A DNA stretch of 64,000 bases, taken from NCBI GenBank assembly GCA_965221195.1, contig OZ244864.1:1488001-1552000 (forward strand), in the 5' to 3' direction. This DNA is from Poriferisodalis sp965221195. GTDB lineage: Bacteria > Actinomycetota > Acidimicrobiia > Acidimicrobiales > Poriferisodalaceae. Under the pieces are notes generated by a model. The model was given only the letters and a program-made list of their open reading frames with translations. It did not search any database and was not told where the DNA came from. Shown in pieces: positions 10,020 to 18,802 of this stretch. The position numbers and the translations under genes are program-made. The stretch's first letter is position 1. Every line of letters begins with the position of its first letter.

Positions 10020-12088
10020 GCGCTGCGGGACTCGGTTTGCTGGGCAGATTCCGCATCTGTGGCTGGTTCGGCTGCTGTGGGTATCCCGTTGCCGGTTGTT
10101 GTTGTTGGTGGTATCTCCGGTTGCGGCCCAGCGGCGAGCGACGAGATTTCTGAGCCCGTGAGTGTCTCGTGTTTGAGCAAGGCAGACGCAACCCGGTCGA
10201 GCGCCTCCCGGTGCTCGATGAGCGCTTGGCGAGCCCGGTCTTGCTGAGTCCGCAAGATTCGCTCCACCTCCTCGTCGATGACTCGAGCGGTCTCGTCTGA
10301 ATAGTCGCGCCCTGAGACAAGATCTTCGCCCAGAAAAACCTGCGAGTTAGAACCCCAAGCCATCGGCCCCACTCGATCGCTCATGCCCCATTCGGTAACC
10401 ATCTTGCGAGCCAGTTCAGTGCCTTGCATGAGATCGTTAGATGCGCCGGTGGATGTCACCCCAAAGACGGTTTCCTCTGCCATCCGACCGCCGAATAGCA
10501 CCGCAAGCCGATCCTCGATGTAATCCTGGCTGTACGCGTGACGCTCCTCAGGCAACTGCATGGTGACCCCAAGTGCTTGGCCTGTCGGGAGGATTGTCAC
10601 TTTGTGGACCGGGTCGGCATGGGGAAACAGCGTCGCAATCAGCGCGTGCCCCCCCTCGTGGTAGGCCGTGACTTCGCGCTCGCGCTCGGTTAGGGCGACG
10701 GATTCGCGGCGCTGGCCCATTAGCACCCGATCGCGCGCTGCTTCTAAGTCGGCTAAGCCGATCGACTCCGATTCTCGCCGGACGGCATGCAGCGCGGCTT
10801 CGTTAACCAGATTCGCTAGATCGGCGCCGCTCATGCCCGGTGTGCCCTTGGCGAGAGTTTCAAATTGCACATCGTCGTCGGTCTTTTTGTCTTTGGAATG
10901 CACCTTGAGGATGGCTAGACGTTCGGAATACTCAGGCAGCGGGACCACCACTTGGCGGTCGAACCGTCCCGGACGCAGCAGCGCCGGATCCAAGATGTCT
11001 GGCCGGTTCGTTGCAGCCATCATCACGATGCCGCCAGTTTCTTCAAATCCGTCCATCTCAGCGAGCATCTGGTTGAGCGTCTGCTCGCGTTCGTCGTGAC
11101 CGCCGCCGAGTCCTGCACCGCGTTTGCGGCCTATGGAATCGATCTCGTCGATGAAAATGATCGCCCGACCTAGTTTGCGAGCGCTCTGGAATAGATCGCG
11201 CACCCGGCTGGCACCAACACCGACGAACATTTCCATAAAGTCCGAACCGGTCACCGACAAAAACGGCACACCTGCCTCACCGGCCACTGCTCTAGCGATG
11301 AGAGTTTTGCCGGTACCGGGAGGGCCGACTAGCAAGACACCTTTGGGGACCTTGGCACCGATTGCTGTGAAGCGTTCGGGCGTCTTGAGGAAGTCAACGA
11401 TCTCGGTGATCTCCCCTTTGACACCGTCGTAGCCGGCGATGTCGTCGAACTTCGTCGCCGGACGCTCCGTGGTGTAAGTCTTGGCCTTGCTGCGGCCGAT
11501 CGACATGATCCCCGACATCTGGCCTTGGGCGCGTCTTTGCATCCACCAAAAGAGCAAGAAGATCAGGCCGAACGGAAGCAAGAAAGGCAGCAGACTGACA
11601 AGCAGGTTGGGTCTGTCGGTGTGAAATTCGATTGACACTTCCTGCTGTCTCAGCAGATTCAGATCGGTCTCAGGAAGCTCAACTGGCCCTTCAGAGGAGA
11701 ACTTGGTGCCGTTGATGTATTCGCCGGTGATCTCACCGGTGCCGTTGGTGATCGTGACGCTGCTGACGCGCCCCTCAGCCACCTGTGCGATCAGGCCGCT
11801 GTAGTCGACGGGGTCGCGGTCTTCATTGTTCAACAAGCCGGGCAGGAACATCACCGACAGCAGCGCCACAGCGATCAGCCAGATGGACCAACGGGGCCAG
11901 CGTTCGCTGCGTCGCCGCGTTCTCGAACCCGACGGCGCAGATTCTTGACGTGGCGACTGACCCTCTTGATGGTCTTGGTTTTGGTGATGGTCTTGGTCAC
12001 GGTCTCGACTGGGCGCGTCTGGGGGCTGGCTGGCTCGGGGCTTGCGCGCTCGGGAGTGCCCGTCTGCGGAGGACACGTCAGATGCCAT
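10001..12088 (-). CDS. ftsH: ATP-dependent zinc metalloprotease FtsH
   Basis: The 695-aa product has a long polar N-terminal extension (residues 1-65, repetitive Asp/Gln/His stretch at 28-45) and a first helix at about 66-86. An external domain, a second helix at about 162-185, the AAA module and the protease follow. The AAA module shows Walker A GPPGTGKT at 255-262, Walker B IIFIDEID at 310-317 and the second region of homology TNRPDILDPALLRPGRFDRQ. The zinc site is HEGGH, where most homologues read HEAGH; the HExxH ligands are intact. FtsH is a membrane hexamer that extracts and degrades membrane and regulatory proteins. It is divergent from the next gene across 61 bp that carry a perfect inverted repeat. 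The C-terminus is a low-complexity Thr/Gln/Ser tail. Confidence 0.97.
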   Translation of the reverse strand: MASDVSSADGHSRARKPRASQPPDAPSRDRDQDHHQNQDHQEGQSPRQESAPSGSRTRRRSERWPRWSIWLIAVALLSVMFLPGLLNNEDRDPVDYSGLIAQVAEGRVSSVTITNGTGEITGEYINGTKFSSEGPVELPETDLNLLRQQEVSIEFHTDRPNLLVSLLPFLLPFGLIFLLFWWMQRRAQGQMSGIMSIGRSKAKTYTTERPATKFDDIAGYDGVKGEITEIVDFLKTPERFTAIGAKVPKGVLLVGPPGTGKTLIARAVAGEAGVPFLSVTGSDFMEMFVGVGASRVRDLFQSARKLGRAIIFIDEIDSIGRKRGAGLGGGHDEREQTLNQMLAEMDGFEETGGIVMMAATNRPDILDPALLRPGRFDRQVVVPLPEYSERLAILKVHSKDKKTDDDVQFETLAKGTPGMSGADLANLVNEAALHAVRRESESIGLADLEAARDRVLMGQRRESVALTEREREVTAYHEGGHALIATLFPHADPVHKVTILPTGQALGVTMQLPEERHAYSQDYIEDRLAVLFGGRMAEETVFGVTSTGASNDLMQGTELARKMVTEWGMSDRVGPMAWGSNSQVFLGEDLVSGRDYSDETARVIDEEVERILRTQQDRARQALIEHREALDRVASALLKHETLTGSEISSLAAGPQPEIPPTTTTGNGIPTAAEPATDAESAQQTESRSAQRSEI

Positions 12089-12100
12089 GAGTTCATGCTA

Positions 12101-12138
12101 AGAGGCTGAGACGCAGCTTCGCCATCGCCTCAGCCTCT
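12101..12138. promoter_or_regulatory. Perfect 10-bp inverted repeat in the ftsH divergent intergenic region
   Basis: AGAGGCTGAG at 12101-12110 is matched exactly by its reverse complement CTCAGCCTCT at 12129-12138, with 18 bases between. It occupies most of the 61-bp gap between the divergent starts of ftsH (12088) and the membrane glycosyltransferase (12150). It is placed to be an operator for one or both genes, or a hairpin in either 5' leader. The function is inferred only from position and symmetry. Confidence 0.45.
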
Positions 12139-12149
12139 AACCTGCTCGC

Positions 12150-15100
12150 GTGGCCGCAGTAACCGTGCGCCTCTCTGGCAGAGAGGCGGTGCTGGCGGCT
12201 TGGCTTGAAGCGGCTGTGGTCGTGGTGAGTTGCGTGGCCGCTCTGCTGTGGCTTGATCCGAGCGGGGTCTTTTCAGCGACGACACCCACCGGCGGCGACA
12301 TGGGTGCTCATGTGTGGGGACCGGCGTTCTTGCGGGACGAACTTCTGCCTTCGGGATCGCTGCGAGGTTGGACAACTGACTGGTACGCGGGAATGCCCGC
12401 GATGCAGTTCTACATGGTGCTGCCGTACCTGCTCATCGTGGCTGTTGACACAGTGCTGCCCTTCGGCGTCGCCTTCAAGCTGGTGGCGGTCAGCGGTGTC
12501 GTTTCGATGCCGGCGACGGTTTGGCTGATGGGCCGTTTGGCGGGCTGGGCACAGCCGCTGCGGATGCTGCTAGCAGTCGCCGGTCTGTTGTTTGTCTTCG
12601 ACGTGAACTTCACGATCTACGGCGGCAATGCAGCATCGACTCTGGCGGGCGAGTTCGCGTTTTCCATGGCACTGTCAGCAACGCTGGTGTACCTCGGTCT
12701 GCTTTGGCGCTCACTTGAGCGGGGCACCGGCCGCGCTCGCACCAGCTTGGTGTTGGCATTCGTCGCGCTCTGTCATCCGATACCGCTTGCGTTCGCCGTT
12801 GCTGCCAGCGTGCTGATGGTGGCGGTGCGAAGCCTGCACTCGCTGAGGGATCGCATCGGCCAGGTGCCGACGATTGCGGCGCTGGCTGCTGCGATCATGC
12901 TGTGGACCGCTGTATGGAACATCACTGAGGTTCCGCTGTGGCGTCTCGCTGTACCTGTGGGAGTTGTTGCTGCGCTTGCGTTGGCCCAATGGCGTCGCTG
13001 TTGGCATGCGCTGGTCATCGGGCTGATCGGCGGAGCAGTGTCGGCATTTTGGACAGTGCCGTTTGTTGCCCGCCGGGCGTACCTGAACGACATGGGCTGG
13101 GAGCGACTCGCCTCAGTCAGAGAGAGTTTGTTCTTCACCGACGAGATCAGCGCCGAGGGCACCTTTCACAGCATCACTTGGCTGCTGGTGCTCGCAGGTT
13201 TGGGTGCAGCGGTGGGTTTGGCGCGGGGCTACCGCCCGGCGACGACGTGGACGGCCATCGCATTTGCCATGGCCATGGCATTCGTGCATTGGCCCCAGCA
13301 CCGGCTGTGGAACGCGCGCATTCTGCCCTTTTGGTACTTGTCGCTTTATCTGCTGGCAGCCATTGGGCTGTGGCTTCTTATCGAAGGTCTGACCCGTCGG
13401 GAGTCGTCTTCGCTTGACGTTCGAACCGGACCGGCACCAAAGACTGCACAGTGGCTGCGGATCATGGCGCCGGTGGTGGCGCTTGTGGCGGGGCTGGGTT
13501 TGCTGTTGTTGCGCTCTGGTGACGCGCCGGGCGGCAGTCGCGATGCCAGTGGTGCCTACCGCTGGGGTCCGCTTACGGTGTCGGCGGAGGACCGCAGTTT
13601 TGTGTCGGACTGGGCGCGCTGGAACTTCCGCGGCTATGAGAGTCGCCCGGCATATGCGGAGTACAACGACTTCGTCACGACTATGGACGAAGTTGGACGG
13701 CAATACGGGTGCGGGCGCTTGCTCTGGGAATACGACCGCGACGTCGTAGGCGCGTACGGCACGCCGATGGCGCCGATGCTGCTGCCGAAATGGACCGACA
13801 GATGCATCGCCTCCATGGAAGGCCTGTACTTTGAGTCGTCGCCGACCGTGCCCTTTCACTTCCTCATGCAGTCGGAACTGTCAGCGGCGCCATCACGTCC
13901 CATGCGCGGCTTGCCGTACAACGCCTTGGACTTCACACTCGGTGTTGCACACCTGCAGATGGCCGCAGTCCGGTACTACGCCGCGTTCAGCACCGAAGCC
14001 ACTGCCGCGGCGAACAGCTCTGCCGGATTGCGGCTTATTGACACCTCGGGGCCCTGGTCGATCTATCTCGTGACTGACAGCGAGGTGGTGTCAGCTCTGC
14101 GTTTTGAGCCCGCAGTCGCGCAGGGGGTGTCACAAGCGGGTCGCGCTTGGACTGATCCTGCGGTGATTTGGTGGAACGACCCAGCGGCTTGGGATGTGCC
14201 CATAGCTGCTGAAGGTCCGCAGCACTGGGCTCGCGTGAAGCTGCTGCCGCCGCCCAATCCCGAAAGCGTGCCACCGGCTTCGCTGAGGAGATTCAGCGCA
14301 GCACCTCAACGCGCGTTGGCACCGGTTGAGGTCAGTGATGTTCTTCTCGACCGAGAACGGCTGTCTTTTTCTGTTGATCGGCCCGGTGTGCCGGTGCTTG
14401 TCAAGATGTCGTACTTCCCAAACTGGACGGCCTCTGGCGCTGAGGGTCCCTTTCGCGTCACGCCGAACTGGATGGTGGTGATACCCACCCACACCGATGT
14501 TGAGCTGGTCTATGGCACCACCGCGGTGGAGTATCTCGCTTGGATGGCAACGCTGATCGGGCTTGTGGGGCTGGTGCTTGTCGCGGCTCGGCCACCGGCT
14601 CGATTTGAGCGCCGCCGAGCCGTCTGGACCCGACGCGCAGCGCTGGTAGAGGCTCGCGTAGCACTCACAGAAACTCACACAGAAGCGGACGCGTCCAGCA
14701 GGCCAACGGTGTCAGTGGTGCTGCCGGCGTATCAAGCCGCGCATCTGGTAGGCCGGGCCGTGACGGAAGTGAGAGCGGCTCTGGGTGGTAGCGCAGCGCC
14801 GGGTGGTAGCGCAGCGCCGGGTGACAGCGAAGCGCCGGGCGGTGGCGAAGCGTTGGTTGACAGCTTCGAGATCGTGGTAGTAGACGACGGCTCTGTTGAT
14901 GGCACCGCAGAGGCGGCTCGGCAAGCCGGTGCCGACCTAGTCGTGTCGTTGGAGCGGAACCTCGGCAAAGGCGCCGCAGTTCGTGCCGGAATGCTTGCTG
15001 CAAACGGACGCTGCCGCCTGTTCACAGATGTCGATTTGGCCTATCCACCCGAGCAGCTGGCCTCGCTTGTCAATGCGCTCGAAGCTGGCGCCGATGTTGC

Positions 15101-15491
15101 GCTCGGCAACCGGCGTCACGCCGATTCGCGTACCGTTAGTCGGTCGCCCCGAGCGAGAGCGTTCGCAAGTCGATTGTTCAACGCCTTCTCCCGACTGGTG
15201 TTGCTCCGTCGTTACCGCGACACTCAGTGTGGATTCAAAGGTTTCACTGCTGAAGCCGCGCAGGCAATCTTTAGCCGCAGCGTCATTGACGGCTTTGCTT
15301 TCGATGTTGAGGTGCTCTACCTCGTTGAGCACCTCAACTTGAGGACAACTGAGGTTGCTGTGTCGGTCAACCACACTGCCGATAGCACCGTCCGCTTGGC
15401 TGCGCAGTCGCTAAGAGTAGTTGCGGACATCTGGCGTGTCCGCCAACGCGCCGGGGCCGGGGCGTACAACAGCGGCTCCGTGGTGCCGTGA
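12150..15491 (+). CDS. Fusion of polytopic membrane protein and dolichyl-phosphate-glucose-synthase-like GT2
   Basis: The 1,113-aa product joins two parts. Residues 1 to about 830 form a polytopic membrane protein: about a dozen helices, one external region between about 455 and 790, and a final helix near 795-815. It resembles 6-pyruvoyl-tetrahydropterin-synthase-related/YfhO-type membrane proteins. Residues about 848-1100 are a GT2 domain with VSVVLPAY, VVVDDGSVDGT, ERNLGKGAAVRAGM, FTDVDLAYP and DTQCGFKGF, the signature of dolichyl- or polyprenyl-phosphate glucose/mannose synthases. The fusion could make a lipid-linked sugar and use it within one protein (inference). An 18-bp unit repeated four times (14784-14855) inserts GGSAAP-type repeats between the first helix of the GT domain and VVVDDGS. 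The GTG start is chosen to give the first membrane helix. The 3' end overlaps convergent kamA-like DNA by 81 bp. Confidence 0.8.
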   Translation: MAAVTVRLSGREAVLAAWLEAAVVVVSCVAALLWLDPSGVFSATTPTGGDMGAHVWGPAFLRDELLPSGSLRGWTTDWYAGMPAMQFYMVLPYLLIVAVDTVLPFGVAFKLVAVSGVVSMPATVWLMGRLAGWAQPLRMLLAVAGLLFVFDVNFTIYGGNAASTLAGEFAFSMALSATLVYLGLLWRSLERGTGRARTSLVLAFVALCHPIPLAFAVAASVLMVAVRSLHSLRDRIGQVPTIAALAAAIMLWTAVWNITEVPLWRLAVPVGVVAALALAQWRRCWHALVIGLIGGAVSAFWTVPFVARRAYLNDMGWERLASVRESLFFTDEISAEGTFHSITWLLVLAGLGAAVGLARGYRPATTWTAIAFAMAMAFVHWPQHRLWNARILPFWYLSLYLLAAIGLWLLIEGLTRRESSSLDVRTGPAPKTAQWLRIMAPVVALVAGLGLLLLRSGDAPGGSRDASGAYRWGPLTVSAEDRSFVSDWARWNFRGYESRPAYAEYNDFVTTMDEVGRQYGCGRLLWEYDRDVVGAYGTPMAPMLLPKWTDRCIASMEGLYFESSPTVPFHFLMQSELSAAPSRPMRGLPYNALDFTLGVAHLQMAAVRYYAAFSTEATAAANSSAGLRLIDTSGPWSIYLVTDSEVVSALRFEPAVAQGVSQAGRAWTDPAVIWWNDPAAWDVPIAAEGPQHWARVKLLPPPNPESVPPASLRRFSAAPQRALAPVEVSDVLLDRERLSFSVDRPGVPVLVKMSYFPNWTASGAEGPFRVTPNWMVVIPTHTDVELVYGTTAVEYLAWMATLIGLVGLVLVAARPPARFERRRAVWTRRAALVEARVALTETHTEADASSRPTVSVVLPAYQAAHLVGRAVTEVRAALGGSAAPGGSAAPGDSEAPGGGEALVDSFEIVVVDDGSVDGTAEAARQAGADLVVSLERNLGKGAAVRAGMLAANGRCRLFTDVDLAYPPEQLASLVNALEAGADVALGNRRHADSRTVSRSPRARAFASRLFNAFSRLVLLRRYRDTQCGFKGFTAEAAQAIFSRSVIDGFAFDVEVLYLVEHLNLRTTEVAVSVNHTADSTVRLAAQSLRVVADIWRVRQRAGAGAYNSGSVVP
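14784..14855 (+). repeat. 18-bp tandem repeat, 4 units, in-frame inside the GT2 domain
   Basis: Four units of GGTGGTAGCGCAGCGCCG and its variants encode GGSAAP, GGSAAP, GDSEAP, GGGEAL. The first two units are identical in DNA and the others diverge. The repeat expands a surface loop of the glycosyltransferase without shifting frame. Confidence 0.9.
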
Positions 15492-16916
15492 CCGTAAGCG
15501 TGGGATGGCAACACCGCTCGGTCTTTGTCGACTGAACAGACCAGCTTCGTCAATCAACACTCGGTCTTGGTAATCGTCAAACCAGAGTGCTTCGGGGTTT
15601 CTTCCGACAATGGTCGTTCGCCCCCGATCAGATGCATCGCCCGGACTGCGTAGCACCTTAAAAATCACCACACCGTTCTCTGCGCCTGCCAGCCCTGCAA
15701 TGGAACCGTCGGTTACTGCTGAAACCTCGGTCTTGCCCTTGTAATGCACGATGGCCAACCGAGCGTGCGACTCCACACCCGACAGGCCCTGTTGGGACTC
15801 ATTGAGCAGTTGCCATGCCCGCTCGATCGGCACGTTGAACGCTTTGTAAGCCACGATGTTGCGTCCGCAGAAAAAATAGTGATTCCCCACCCCGACGCTT
15901 TTGAGCGTTCGTTGCAGAATCCGCAAAGCAGCAGCATCGTCGTTGACACCGGCGATGATTGGCGTCTGGTTCTCAACGCTAATCCAGCCGCGCGAAACAA
16001 GCGCATCTGTCGCCCGACGCGTAATGACGTGCCATTGCAGCACACCTTGCTCGTCTGCGACATAACAACCCTCAGAGTCTTTGACAAGGAATTCGTCGGG
16101 GTGGTTGAAATGAACCATGAAGCGCATAGCCACATCGGGATAGACCTCATGAAAGCGATCGATCATCGCAAAGAAGGCATCATCAAAGCGCTCTGGATAG
16201 AAGGCAAGTTCCTTAGTTCCTACTCGGATGGCCTCGATTCCTGCTTCTGCCAAAGCAGTGAACCAACCAGCCAACTTGGAATTAGGGAGCACCATTGGGT
16301 CACCACCGGAGAGCAGTATCTCCCGTAGCTTTGGGCGCCCGGTTTCCGGATGACTACCACCGTTGCGGGCGACGGCTTCGTTATGAGTCCGAATGTAGTC
16401 GCTGATCTCCCCGACGTTGGCCAAGCCTTTCTTCTTTAGCTCACCATCGGCACGCTCAATTTCTTTGCGTCCGATGAGTTCTTCTCTGTAACAGAATCTG
16501 CAATGCGCCGAACAAGTAGAAATAACATATAGCAGACCCATTTCGTACTTGTGCAAGAGACCCTCTATAGGGCTGTAATCGAGTTGGTTAGCCGGGTCTG
16601 GGTCTCCCGCTAGATCTACCGTTTCGTCTGGCGACGCTTTTACGAGCTTTTGCAGCGCAGTGCTGGTTGTCGCCATGTCAAAATAGTGGCGTGTTAGTTT
16701 GACGGGCATCCGAGCTTCAACATCGCGCTCAGTGCCGCGCAATTCTTGCAGCTGTGCGAGCTCGGCAGAGGTATAGAAACTCTTGAATTCTTCCGGCGCG
16801 GAGCCGCTCATAAAAGGCTCGAGGCCGTTGACAATCTGACGGTCATATCTGGGATTGCTGACCGTGTCGAGCACCGATTGTTCTCGACTTGTTGGCTGAT
16901 ATTTTGTCTTGCTCAT
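15411..16916 (-). CDS. KamA-family radical SAM aminomutase-like protein
   Basis: The 501-aa product carries the radical SAM cluster motif as CSAHCRFC (CxxxCxxC) in the context YVISTCSAHCRFCYREELIGRKE, followed by LLSGGDPMVLP, a KamA hallmark. Lysine 2,3-aminomutases bind PLP and a [4Fe-4S] cluster and move an amino group by a radical mechanism. The Cys motif differs from the classical C-P-x-x-C-R-x-C of KamA, so lysine should not be assumed as substrate; glutamate, arginine or another amino acid are possible. The ATG at 16916 is preferred because GAGG lies 8 bases before it; in-frame ATGs at 16922 and 16988 are alternatives. The C-terminal 27 codons overlap the convergent glycosyltransferase gene, an unusually long tail-to-tail overlap. 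Confidence 0.8.
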   Translation of the reverse strand: MSKTKYQPTSREQSVLDTVSNPRYDRQIVNGLEPFMSGSAPEEFKSFYTSAELAQLQELRGTERDVEARMPVKLTRHYFDMATTSTALQKLVKASPDETVDLAGDPDPANQLDYSPIEGLLHKYEMGLLYVISTCSAHCRFCYREELIGRKEIERADGELKKKGLANVGEISDYIRTHNEAVARNGGSHPETGRPKLREILLSGGDPMVLPNSKLAGWFTALAEAGIEAIRVGTKELAFYPERFDDAFFAMIDRFHEVYPDVAMRFMVHFNHPDEFLVKDSEGCYVADEQGVLQWHVITRRATDALVSRGWISVENQTPIIAGVNDDAAALRILQRTLKSVGVGNHYFFCGRNIVAYKAFNVPIERAWQLLNESQQGLSGVESHARLAIVHYKGKTEVSAVTDGSIAGLAGAENGVVIFKVLRSPGDASDRGRTTIVGRNPEALWFDDYQDRVLIDEAGLFSRQRPSGVAIPRLRSRHHGAAVVRPGPGALADTPDVRNYS

Positions 16917-17082
16917 CGTCATCCTCGCTTGCTTCAGGCAGGTTTGTACACCACTCTCTGCGCTCACCCTAGGGAGATGCTGACGCAAATCGCAAGGTCG
17001 CTGCTTACCGGGACCCCACTGGGCTGGCTCATGGGGCTGGCACTGGGCTCACTCATGGGGCTGGCTCATAGGCTTCGGCTCC

Positions 17083-18444
17083 GTGACGGTTGCCCGCATT
17101 CCACCGGTGCCGAGGGATCTGCTGGCAGCTGTGGTCAAGGCATACGACCTGCGCGGGATTTTTCCCGACCAGCTAGGACCGTCCACAGCGCGTGCGTTCG
17201 GTTTTGCGTTCGCGACATGGTCGGGCGCAGCTCAGATAGTGATCGGCCGTGACATGCGTCCGAGCGGCATCGAGCTGGCGGATGCTTTCGCGGCAGGCGT
17301 GCAGGTGGCTGGGGTTGATGTGATCGATCTGGGTCTCGCCTCCACCGATCTGCTCTATTTCGCGTCTGGTCATCTCGGCTTGCCCGGTGCGATGCTTACG
17401 GCTTCACACAATCCCGCCGAATACAACGGCATCAAGCTGTGCGGGCGGGCAGCAGCGCCTGTGGGCGCCGACAGTGGCCTAGCCGAGATTGCTGAGCGAG
17501 CAGCGGCCGGGGCCGTCGTGAGTGATGCTGGGGGCCGCCGCACGCAGCGCGATCTGCTCGACACCTTCGCTCGCCATGTCCGTTCATTTGTAGATGTCAA
17601 CCAACTGGCACCGCTGCGGGTCGTGGCCGACACCGCTAACGGCATGGGTGGGTATGTGCTGCCAGCAGTCGTTGACCCGCTGCCATTTGAGGTGGAGTTG
17701 ATGTACGGCGAACTTGACGGTACGTTCCCTAACCACCCCGCTGACCCCATTCGGCCCGAGAATCTTGTCGACTTGAGCGAGCGGGTGCTGGCCACCGGTG
17801 CCGACGTAGGCCTTGCCTTTGATGGCGACGCTGACCGCGTCTTCGTTGTTGACGAGCGGGGCAGCGCCACGAGCGGTTCGCTGCTCACTGCACTGGTAGC
17901 AAAGGCCATGCTGGCGCGGCATGGTCCCGGGCCGATCCTGCACAACTTGATCTGTTCTCGGGCTGTTGGCGAAGTCATAACCGAAGCCGGCGGTCAGCCG
18001 GTGCGCACCAGAGTGGGACACAGCTTCATCAAGGCCGAGATGGCTCGCACCGGTGCCACGTTCGGTGGCGAGCACAGCGGCCACTACTACTTCGCCGACA
18101 ACTACCGAGCTGACTCCGGTCTCATTGCTGCGCTGATTGTCCTAGAGACCCTCAGTGCAGCAGACATGGCGCTGTCCGAACTGCTTGCGCCTCTCGATCG
18201 CTATGCCTCATCGGGAGAGATCAACGTACGCGTTGAGAATGCCGAAGAGGTTCTGAGGCGGACAGCGACGCATTTTGAAGGATTGACGCAGGACCGTCTC
18301 GATGGGCTGACTGTTGATGGGGGCGACTGGTGGTTCAACTTGCGGCCGTCCAATACCGAGCCGTTGCTTCGTTTGAATCTTGAGGCGTCCGACGCGGACG
18401 CAGTTGCACAGCGCGTGAGCGAGATCACCACATTGCTGGCATGA
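17083..18444 (+). CDS. manB: Phosphomannomutase/phosphoglucomutase
   Basis: The 453-aa product has the four marks of the alpha-D-phosphohexomutase family: the phosphoserine loop TASHNPAEYNG, the metal loop DGDADR, the sugar-specificity loop GGEHSGHYYF and the C-terminal phosphate-binding loop RPSNTEPLLRLNLE. It interconverts hexose 6- and 1-phosphates; the GEHSG loop is that of bacterial PMM/PGM enzymes acting on mannose and glucose. It starts with GTG. It heads a group with the Trm112-like gene, the PGI/PMI gene and ahcY, a recurring actinobacterial order. It supplies mannose-1-phosphate for GDP-mannose and so for gmd at 1.4 kb. An imperfect repeat of GGGGCTGGCTCAT precedes it at 17020-17070. 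Confidence 0.93.
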   Translation: MTVARIPPVPRDLLAAVVKAYDLRGIFPDQLGPSTARAFGFAFATWSGAAQIVIGRDMRPSGIELADAFAAGVQVAGVDVIDLGLASTDLLYFASGHLGLPGAMLTASHNPAEYNGIKLCGRAAAPVGADSGLAEIAERAAAGAVVSDAGGRRTQRDLLDTFARHVRSFVDVNQLAPLRVVADTANGMGGYVLPAVVDPLPFEVELMYGELDGTFPNHPADPIRPENLVDLSERVLATGADVGLAFDGDADRVFVVDERGSATSGSLLTALVAKAMLARHGPGPILHNLICSRAVGEVITEAGGQPVRTRVGHSFIKAEMARTGATFGGEHSGHYYFADNYRADSGLIAALIVLETLSAADMALSELLAPLDRYASSGEINVRVENAEEVLRRTATHFEGLTQDRLDGLTVDGGDWWFNLRPSNTEPLLRLNLEASDADAVAQRVSEITTLLA

Positions 18445-18525
18445 TCCCTACGGCTGGCATGATCCCTCTTATGGACACGCGCTCGGCACCTCCGTGCGGC
18501 TGGCACTGCTCACAAGGAGGCATCG

Positions 18526-18780
18526 GTGGCACTTGATCGGGTACTGGCAGAGATCTTGGCCTGCCCAGCGGACAAGGGGCCGCTGTACTACGTGAGCGAT
18601 GCTGATCTGCTGTACAACCCGCGCTTGGAACGTGCCTACGGCATTGACGGGGGCATTCCGGTGTTGCTGATCGACGAGGCCACAGAGCTAGATCAGGCCA
18701 CCGCAGCAGCGCTTCGCGCACGCATCGCAAGCGGCGAACTGCAGCCGACGTTCGATCCGATGTCTGATCCGAGTCGTTGA
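18526..18780 (+). CDS. Trm112-family small protein lacking the usual zinc cysteines
   Basis: The 84-aa product matches the Trm112/YcaR (UPF0434) pattern: LAEILACPADKGPLYY, then GIDGGIPVLLIDEA. The usual second cysteine of the CPxC pair is replaced (CPAD) and no downstream Cys pair exists, so zinc binding is probably lost. Trm112 proteins activate methyltransferases in eukaryotes and archaea; the bacterial role is unclear. The GTG start is fixed by a strong AAGGAGG at 18514-18520. It lies between the phosphomannomutase and the isomerase, its usual place in actinobacteria. A duplicated ACGGCTGGCATGATCCCT-like unit lies just upstream at 18438-18471. Confidence 0.8.
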   Translation: MALDRVLAEILACPADKGPLYYVSDADLLYNPRLERAYGIDGGIPVLLIDEATELDQATAAALRARIASGELQPTFDPMSDPSR

Positions 18781-18802
18781 TCTCCCAGCATCAAATCGTG
18801 AT

